A stretch of DNA of 5,138 nucleotides, taken from positions 904-6,041 of the forward strand of contig DPFD01000232.1 of NCBI GenBank assembly GCA_003534175.1, given 5' to 3'. Below, piece by piece: positions 1-5,138 of the stretch; within the stretch, counting starts at the first letter, position 1; each line of letters begins with the position of its first letter. Below the pieces are notes generated by a model, which saw only the letters and a list, made by a program, of their open reading frames with translations, searched no databases and was not told the DNA's origin. The stretch is from Chitinophagaceae bacterium (GTDB lineage: Bacteria; Bacteroidota; Bacteroidia; Chitinophagales; Chitinophagaceae). Position numbers and translations under genes: made by a program.

Positions 1-1436
1 AAACAGATATTACCTCCGAAAAAGAAGTGGAACAACAGATTATTTATAATGAAAAGAGGTTACGTTCTCTGCTAGAAAAAAATAACGACGGACTGGCACT
101 AATCTCTCCCCATGGTAAACACTTAAGTTTATTATCAGGCCACCATATTCTTGGATATTCCGAAGATGAATTCTTAACCATTCATTACAGTCAGTTTGTG
201 CACCCTGATGACCAGCAACCCCTCTCTGATACATTCAATGAAGTAGTGTTTGATGCCGGGCACACGTCGAACCTCGAACTGAGGATTCAGCAAAAATCAG
301 GTGCATTTATCTGGATAGAAATCACCTTTCGTAACCTGGTGAACAACCCTTATGTGGGAGCAATCATCGCCAACTTCAAAAATATTAATGAACGAAAACT
401 GGCAGAAGGACTTATAAAATCATCGGAAGAAAAATACCGGAAGCTTTTTAACTATAACCCACTTGCACTCTTTGTATGGAACCCGGATAACTTCGAAATA
501 CTGGAAGTGAATGATTCGGCCATGCGGGAATATGGCTACAGCCGAGAAGAGTTCATCGGCATGAAGGTGGTTGATCTTGTAGCACCGGAGTTTAAAAACA
601 GATTTATACAAACGGCACAGAAAATAAAAAACAATCACCAGTTCATTACCAGCTATACCAGTACCAACCTCAAAAAAAATGGTGAGGCCATTCATATTTT
701 TATTACCTATCAACCCATTGAATATTTTGGAAAAAGGGTAAACCTGGCCATGGTAAATAATATCACTGAGCAGGTGTTGCTGGAAAATCAGTTAACCGCA
801 GAACAAAACCTGAAACAACAGGAAATTACCCGTGCAGTGATTACCGCCCAGGAACAGGAGCGGCAACACATCAGCCGGGAGCTGCATGATAACATCAACC
901 AGATTCTGGCCACCACACGCCTCTATGTGGAATATGCCATGACCAATGAAGCTATGCGCATGCAACTGCTGGGAAGTGCCAAAGACCTGATCCTTACCGC
1001 CGTGAATGAAATCAGAAACCTCAGCCGGGCACTGCTACCCAGTGCAATTGAAACCGCCGGACTCATTGCCAGTTTAGATGATCTGTTTGATTCCATCAAA
1101 AAAATTAATAAATACCACATTGAAACCATCTGGCAGTTTGATGAACTAACGTTATCGGATACCCTAAAACTTACACTGTTCCGGATTATTCAGGAGCAGT
1201 TGAACAATATCATCAAACATGCAGAGGCTACCGCCATCTCTGCAGTGATAAAAGATACCGGCCAAAACCTGATTCTGTCGGTAAAAGATAATGGCGTGGG
1301 TTTAAAGGACGACATTGCAGGAGTAGGACTGGGTCTGAAGAATATCCGCAGCCGAGCCTCTCTCCACAACGGTGAAATGGAAATTATCTCCCGAAAAGGA
1401 CAGGGTACTGAACTCATTGTGCGGTTTCAATGGTAG
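1..1436 (+). CDS. Multi-PAS sensor histidine kinase, HisKA_3 type (kinase A), 5'-truncated by the window edge
   Basis: This is the C-terminal part of a two-component sensor kinase that should autophosphorylate on His and donate phosphate to a response regulator. The frame is open to the left edge. Bases 3-26 read TDITSEKE, the usual end of a PAS/PAC domain, so the true start is upstream; the GTG at 27 lies in an inter-PAS linker and is unlikely to be a start. Two complete PAS domains follow (about 54-410 and 420-782), ending in NINERK and NNITEQ. The HisKA_3 region (about 816-1082) has ERQHISRELHDNINQ with the phosphoacceptor His at 885-887, and keeps the DxxxQ motif linked to phosphatase activity in this family. 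The LLPSAIETAGL segment is typical of the second helix. The HATPase_c domain is complete: N box EQLNNIIKHAEA (from 1194), G1 box DNGVGL (1287-1304), G2 box GVGLGLKNI (about 1320-1346). No membrane segment is visible, but the missing N-terminus could carry one. No receiver domain is fused at the C-terminus. The ligands of the PAS domains cannot be told. Confidence 0.95.
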   Translation, partial: TDITSEKEVEQQIIYNEKRLRSLLEKNNDGLALISPHGKHLSLLSGHHILGYSEDEFLTIHYSQFVHPDDQQPLSDTFNEVVFDAGHTSNLELRIQQKSGAFIWIEITFRNLVNNPYVGAIIANFKNINERKLAEGLIKSSEEKYRKLFNYNPLALFVWNPDNFEILEVNDSAMREYGYSREEFIGMKVVDLVAPEFKNRFIQTAQKIKNNHQFITSYTSTNLKKNGEAIHIFITYQPIEYFGKRVNLAMVNNITEQVLLENQLTAEQNLKQQEITRAVITAQEQERQHISRELHDNINQILATTRLYVEYAMTNEAMRMQLLGSAKDLILTAVNEIRNLSRALLPSAIETAGLIASLDDLFDSIKKINKYHIETIWQFDELTLSDTLKLTLFRIIQEQLNNIIKHAEATAISAVIKDTGQNLILSVKDNGVGLKDDIAGVGLGLKNIRSRASLHNGEMEIISRKGQGTELIVRFQW

Positions 1437-1488
1437 GTGAAATTTGCAGTGTCTATTCGTTTTTGTACTTTAATATCTTTAAACTAAC
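1437..1488 (+). promoter_or_regulatory. Intergenic spacer with a candidate Bacteroidota-type promoter for kinase B
   Basis: Bacteroidota primary-sigma promoters resemble TTTG/TTG, about 19-21 bp, then TAnnTTTG. Here TTTG at 1443-1446 is followed after 19 bp by TACTTTAA at 1466-1473, which keeps the TA and the first two T of the -7 element but not the final TG. A second -7-like match, TATCTTTA at 1474-1481, is closer to consensus but has no well-spaced upstream TTG. Either would give a very short leader before ATG 1489. No Shine-Dalgarno sequence precedes the ATG (TTTAAACTAAC), which is usual in this phylum. I see no hairpin terminator after the upstream TAG, so read-through from kinase A is equally possible. 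AT-rich spacers often contain chance matches of this kind. Confidence 0.35.
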
Positions 1489-4400
1489 ATGAATTTTCCC
1501 AGATACAAGAACCGGTACAATCTCTTTTTCGTAGCTGCACTCACGGGCATCCTGATTTTTACGCTCATTACTTTCCGAAACATCCGCAACGCAGAAAAGC
1601 AAAGCGAAAAGGTTCAGGCATCACTGGAAAAAATGTATGTGCTTGAATCAATTCTTACAGATGTTCAAACAGTGGAATCAGGCCAACGTGGTTTTTCGCT
1701 TACAGGCGATGAGTTGTATCTGCTTACATATAACCGCGCACTCGACAGCATCAAATCGAATATGGAACTGCTTTTGTATGATTCCATTCCATTGGATACC
1801 GCTGATTTGAAGAGCAGGGAAGAACTGCTGAGCTTAATCTCCCAAAAGGTGAAAGATTCCAGAAATCTCGTCAATATCCGACGAACCTATGGATTGGATT
1901 CTGTATCGGCCTACATGAAACTAAGCGATAGTGAAATGCTGATGAATCGCATCCGCATTAAAGTGGGGTCAATGGAAAGTGAATTGAAGCGAGAAATTCA
2001 GCAATCCAGTCAGAGTAGTAAACTGTCTGCTAAAATTACAGCCATAGAATTTCTGGTTCTTACCATTGCCTTCTTTACTTTTCTGGTAACACTGTTTAGG
2101 CTGATGATGCGAGAAATTAAAGTAAACATGGATAATGCCGAGCGTTTAAAGTTCAGCGACAGCCTCATCAACAGCATCACCAATCCAATCATCATTATCG
2201 ATCGAAAGCTTAGAATAAAAAGCTGGAACAAGTACGCTGAAAAATTGTATGGATGGAGCGAAAACGAAGTGTTGGGCAAAGAACTAATTCCTTTATTGCA
2301 AATTGATTTTCTACACACTGATTTTGAATCCATCTCAGCTTTCTATCAGAAAAATGAATACTGGAGTGGTGAGATGATTCACCATAATAAAAACAACCGG
2401 CAGATTCATGTACAGGCTACCGTATCGCGGGTAAGAAATCAGCAGGGCAAAATCATTGGTGCCGTGAGCGTGATTACTGATATCACCCTGAGTAAATCAA
2501 TGGAGAAACAATTGCAGGTGCTTTCCGCCAACCTTGAACGCGAAGTAAGGCGCAAAGTTGCTGAACTGAATCATGTGTTCGACCGAATCACCGATGCCTT
2601 CATAGCCCTCGACCATGAGTGGAATTATACCTACGTAAACGAAAAGGCTGCTGAATTGCACGGGTTAAACACAGAGGAGCTGCTGGGAAAAAATATCTGG
2701 GAACTTCATCCCGATTTAAAAGGAGGAGAATTCCATCATGCTTTACAGGAAGCACAGCAAAGCATGAAACCGGTTAAAAAACAACTCTATTTCGCTCAAA
2801 GCAATCAATGGTTTGAAGATCTGATTTATCCTTCTGCAGATGGTATTTCTATTTACTATCATGACATCACCGATAAAAAGCGGGCCGAACTCAAATTGCA
2901 GGAGGCTGAAAACCGGTTCCGCAGGCTGGTGGAAGAATCTATGGTAGGAGTATACATACTTCAACATGGTAAATACCTCTATGTAAACCCGCGGTGTGCA
3001 GAAATCATAGGTTACAGCATAGATGAAATTGTAGGGAAGATGAATATCCTGGATATTATTTCTCCCAAATCCGTCGAGGTAGTGAAGGAAAATATTGAAC
3101 TGCGTTTATCCGGTAAGGTGAGTAGCATGCATTATGATTTGGAGGCCGTTCATAAAGATGGCCACATGATACAGGTGGAAGTATTCGGTAACTATATTTT
3201 GTACAACGGAGAACCTGCAATCATCGGATCGCTGATTGATATTTCGACCAGAAAAAAGGCGGAAGAACAGGTAATACTGCTAAATGAAAGGTTTCAACTG
3301 GTTGCAAAGGCTACACAGGAAGCTATTTGGGACTGGGATATGGAGCGCGATTTGATTTCAGGGAACGACAGATTCTCCGAAATGTTTGGTATTGCACACG
3401 ATTCAAATATTTCCTTTAGCGAATTTACTAAACGGTTGCAGGTAGATGACGGAAAGAAAGTAGTGGAAAACCTGCAGAAGGCTCTGCAGGAAAGGAAAGA
3501 TTTTGTGACGGAGGTATATATGTTTACTATGCCAGATGGAACCAGGCGTTATTTCAATGATCGCTCTTACATCCTTTACAACGAGGACGGAAAAGCATAT
3601 CGTATGCTTGGGGCCATGCAGGATATAACGGAGCAAACAGTGGCAAACAATAACCTGATTGCCGAGAAAACATTATCGGATAATATTATCAACTCACTGC
3701 CTGGTATATTCTACATATTCAAGCCTACAGGCATGCTTTTACGTTGGAATAAAAATCTCGAAACAATTACCGGTTACTTACCTGCTGAACTCAGTCAGAT
3801 GAATGTGATTGACTTTTTTATGGAGCATGACATCCATAAAATTGAAGAGAAAATCCGGTCGGTGCTGATGCATGGAGAAGATAAAATTGAGGCTGACCTG
3901 AAACTGAAGGATGGACGCCTGATTCCTTTTTACCTCACAGGCATGTCTATCTGGTATGAAGGGAATAGTTGTATCATGGGTGTAGGACTGGATATGAGCG
4001 ACAAACGAGAAGCTCAGGATCTGCTGCAGAAAAGTGAGGAGAAATTCCGTACACTTATTGAACAGGCTTCGGATGTAATCTTTATCACCGATGCATCAGG
4101 AACCATCCAGGTGGTTAATACCAGCGCCACATTGCTCACCGGATATCCTGAAACGGCCTTACTCCAAATGAAACTGCAGGATATATTATGGAACGATGAT
4201 CAATCGCCCATTACACTGAATGAAAACAAAGTTAGCGGACAGGTACTCATTAGTGAGAAGTTACTCATTAACCAACATAAAAAATTCATACCCGTTGAAT
4301 GTAGCTCCAAACAGCTTTCAGGCAACCGTTATCAATATATTATCCGGGATATTACCAGAAGGAAAAAAGCGGCTGACGAATTAAGGGCTTCTGAAAATAA

Positions 4401-5138
4401 GTACCGGTTGTTGTTTGAAGAAAATCCTATGCCTATGTGGATGTTGTCTGTTCCCTCTAACCGCTTTATTGCCGTGAATGAATCTGCTGTTCGCTTCTAT
4501 GGCTACACCCGCGAAGAGTTTCTGCAGATGGGGATTGAAGATATTCGTCCGAATCATACCCGCGACCGCTCCGCTTTCATGAAAGCCTTTCAATCCGGCA
4601 TTCAAAATGCTGTGATCTGGGAACACCGAAAGAAAAACGGAGATACCATCATGGTTAGCATCCTGTCTCATGATGTAATGTTTGAAGGGCAACATGCCTT
4701 GCTGGAATTAGCTACCGACATGACGGAGAAAATTATGGCTGAAGAAAGTTTAAAACAAAGTCATGAACAACTTAGGATGCTGGCGTCTTACCTTGAAAAA
4801 GCACGGGAATCAGAACGCACCCATATAGCCCGGGAAATACATGATGAGCTGGGCCAACAAATTACCGGCTTGAAAATGGATATGGCCTGGCTGAGTAGAA
4901 AGATGGAACACGCTGATCCCGTTGTGAAACAAAAACTGAAAGAAATTATTGAAGGGATGAACGGTACAGTAGCAACCGTAAGAAACCTGGCTATGAAATT
5001 GAGACCGAGTTTGCTGGATGACCTCGGACTGGTAGCCGCGCTTGAATGGCAAAGCGAAGAATTTCAGAAACGCACCGGCATTCAAACCCACTTTGAATCA
5101 GACGTAACCACTGTACAGTTTCCGGAAGCAATATCCAC
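1489..5138 (+). CDS. CHASE3 / seven-PAS / HisKA_3 membrane sensor histidine kinase (kinase B), 3'-truncated by the window edge
   Basis: This reading frame is uninterrupted for 1216 codons and runs off the right edge. ATG 1489 is the first possible start, because an in-frame TAA sits at 1480-1482, and it gives a sensible signal-anchor N-terminus. Order of parts: basic N-terminus (residues 1-10); membrane helix 1 (about 11-29); CHASE3 extracytoplasmic sensor (about 35-180) with the hallmark VESGQRGFSLTGDELYL at 62-78; membrane helix 2 (about 185-204) followed by basic RLMMREIK; seven PAS domains (about 222-1088); HisKA_3 domain with ESERTHIAREIHDELGQQ, phosphoacceptor His1118 (4840-4842) and a DxxxQ phosphatase-type motif; and second-helix LRPSLLDDLGLVAAL (1172-1186). 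The protein stops just where the HATPase_c domain should begin, so roughly 100 or more residues are probably missing. It should sit in the inner membrane, combine an outside signal with several cytoplasmic PAS inputs, and phosphorylate a response regulator, typically of LuxR/NarL type. The ligands are unknown. It lies 52 bp downstream of kinase A on the same strand. An intact catalytic domain cannot be confirmed from this window. Confidence 0.95.
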   Translation, partial: MNFPRYKNRYNLFFVAALTGILIFTLITFRNIRNAEKQSEKVQASLEKMYVLESILTDVQTVESGQRGFSLTGDELYLLTYNRALDSIKSNMELLLYDSIPLDTADLKSREELLSLISQKVKDSRNLVNIRRTYGLDSVSAYMKLSDSEMLMNRIRIKVGSMESELKREIQQSSQSSKLSAKITAIEFLVLTIAFFTFLVTLFRLMMREIKVNMDNAERLKFSDSLINSITNPIIIIDRKLRIKSWNKYAEKLYGWSENEVLGKELIPLLQIDFLHTDFESISAFYQKNEYWSGEMIHHNKNNRQIHVQATVSRVRNQQGKIIGAVSVITDITLSKSMEKQLQVLSANLEREVRRKVAELNHVFDRITDAFIALDHEWNYTYVNEKAAELHGLNTEELLGKNIWELHPDLKGGEFHHALQEAQQSMKPVKKQLYFAQSNQWFEDLIYPSADGISIYYHDITDKKRAELKLQEAENRFRRLVEESMVGVYILQHGKYLYVNPRCAEIIGYSIDEIVGKMNILDIISPKSVEVVKENIELRLSGKVSSMHYDLEAVHKDGHMIQVEVFGNYILYNGEPAIIGSLIDISTRKKAEEQVILLNERFQLVAKATQEAIWDWDMERDLISGNDRFSEMFGIAHDSNISFSEFTKRLQVDDGKKVVENLQKALQERKDFVTEVYMFTMPDGTRRYFNDRSYILYNEDGKAYRMLGAMQDITEQTVANNNLIAEKTLSDNIINSLPGIFYIFKPTGMLLRWNKNLETITGYLPAELSQMNVIDFFMEHDIHKIEEKIRSVLMHGEDKIEADLKLKDGRLIPFYLTGMSIWYEGNSCIMGVGLDMSDKREAQDLLQKSEEKFRTLIEQASDVIFITDASGTIQVVNTSATLLTGYPETALLQMKLQDILWNDDQSPITLNENKVSGQVLISEKLLINQHKKFIPVECSSKQLSGNRYQYIIRDITRRKKAADELRASENKYRLLFEENPMPMWMLSVPSNRFIAVNESAVRFYGYTREEFLQMGIEDIRPNHTRDRSAFMKAFQSGIQNAVIWEHRKKNGDTIMVSILSHDVMFEGQHALLELATDMTEKIMAEESLKQSHEQLRMLASYLEKARESERTHIAREIHDELGQQITGLKMDMAWLSRKMEHADPVVKQKLKEIIEGMNGTVATVRNLAMKLRPSLLDDLGLVAALEWQSEEFQKRTGIQTHFESDVTTVQFPEAIS
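1579..2028 (+). other. CHASE3 extracytoplasmic sensor region of kinase B
   Basis: These bases encode roughly residues 31-180, between the two predicted membrane helices (residues about 11-29 and 185-204). The family hallmark, an acidic residue followed by GQRGF and LTGDE, lies at residues 63-75 (about 1675-1713). The rest is predicted helical and rich in Glu, Lys, Ser and Leu, as expected of the CHASE3 helical bundle. Positive charges flank the membrane helices on the cytoplasmic side (RYKNR before the first, RLMMREIK after the second), which supports this loop being outside the membrane. CHASE3 ligands are largely unknown, so no signal can be named. Confidence 0.85.
2152..4752 (+). other. 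Tandem array of seven PAS domains in kinase B
   Basis: Approximate modules: PAS1 2152-2517, PAS2 2560-2898, PAS3 2908-3267, PAS4 3286-3648, PAS5 3670-4017, PAS6 4030-4383, PAS7 4390-4752. Each ends in a PAC-type signature: VITDITLSK, YHDITDKKRAE, LIDISTRKKAE, MQDITEQ, GLDMSDKREA, IRDITRRKKA and ATDMTEK. The modules belong to different subtypes. PAS2 is short and has the NQWFEDLIYPSADG form instead of the usual Lys-Asp/Asn-Gly hairpin. PAS4 is PAS_3-like, with IWDWD near its start and PDGTRRYF later. PAS7 has the KYRLLFEENP and FYGYTREEF pattern. Short helical linkers join the modules; the longest (about residues 340-358) looks like a coiled coil. No flavin-binding LOV cysteine motif is present, and no heme pattern is recognisable. 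Confidence 0.88.

Noticed and set aside
672..679. Run of eight A in kinase A that could allow polymerase or ribosome slippage
   Set aside because: It encodes Lys-Lys-Asn in the normal PAS turn (KKNG), the frame stays intact on both sides, and such runs are common in AT-rich coding sequence. Nothing nearby suggests programmed frameshifting.
1190..1417. Minus-strand open frame of 75 codons, and similar ones at 40-234, 420-713, 923-1129, 1665-1874, 2010-2333, 2743-2967, 3403-3636, 4381-4695 and 4810-5091
   Set aside because: Each lies entirely inside a plus-strand kinase gene whose protein shows clear conserved domains. The minus-strand translations show no recognisable domain and are best explained as shadows of the coding strand.
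1437..1488. Rho-independent terminator after kinase A
   Set aside because: The spacer has T-rich stretches, but I found no GC-rich inverted repeat in front of them.
2995..3000. Cysteine in PAS3 (PRCAEIIGY) as a possible LOV flavin-binding residue
   Set aside because: LOV domains have the cysteine in a motif like NCRFLQ after a conserved Gly-Arg. That motif is absent here, and none of the other PAS domains in the window has it either.
3471..3490. Perfect 7-bp inverted repeat (CCTGCAG, 6-base loop, CTGCAGG)
   Set aside because: It falls in the middle of PAS4 and arises from two Leu-Gln codon pairs (CTGCAG) in the segment NLQKALQE. There is no T-run after it, so it is not a terminator, and a hairpin this short inside a gene is expected by chance.

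Overview
The window holds two large plus-strand genes and almost nothing else. Both encode multi-PAS sensor histidine kinases of the HisKA_3 (NarL/DesK-like) type, and both are cut by the window edges. The first is open at the left edge and ends at a TAG at 1434-1436. The second starts at ATG 1489 and is still open at base 5138. The only sequence between them is 52 bp (1437-1488). I see no RNA gene, mobile element, CRISPR array, attachment site or long repeat.

The organism is most likely a member of the Bacteroidota, perhaps a Chitinophagales/Cytophagales-type free-living bacterium; this is inference. The signs are moderate, slightly AT-rich composition, no Shine-Dalgarno sequence before the visible start codon, a possible Bacteroidota-type promoter (TTTG, 19 bp, then TAnnTTTG-like) in the gap, and very long kinases with stacked PAS domains feeding a HisKA_3 core.

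Region 1-1436: C-terminal part of kinase A, with the tail of one PAS domain at the extreme left, two complete PAS domains, a HisKA_3 phosphoacceptor helix pair (His codon at 885-887) and a complete HATPase_c domain. Region 1437-1488: short spacer with a candidate promoter. Region 1489-5138: kinase B, with a membrane-anchored CHASE3 sensor, seven consecutive PAS domains and a HisKA_3 domain (His codon at 4840-4842). Its ATPase domain lies beyond the right edge.

Both proteins should autophosphorylate on His and pass phosphate to response regulators, usually LuxR/NarL-type DNA-binding proteins for this kinase class. No regulator is encoded here, so partners and output genes are unknown. Kinase B combines an extracytoplasmic sensor with a long cytoplasmic PAS stack; the visible part of kinase A is soluble. 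I found no convincing evidence of a new kind of system. The most notable points are the seven-PAS architecture, the pairing of two HisKA_3 kinases with divergent cores but similar final PAS domains, and the missing regulator.
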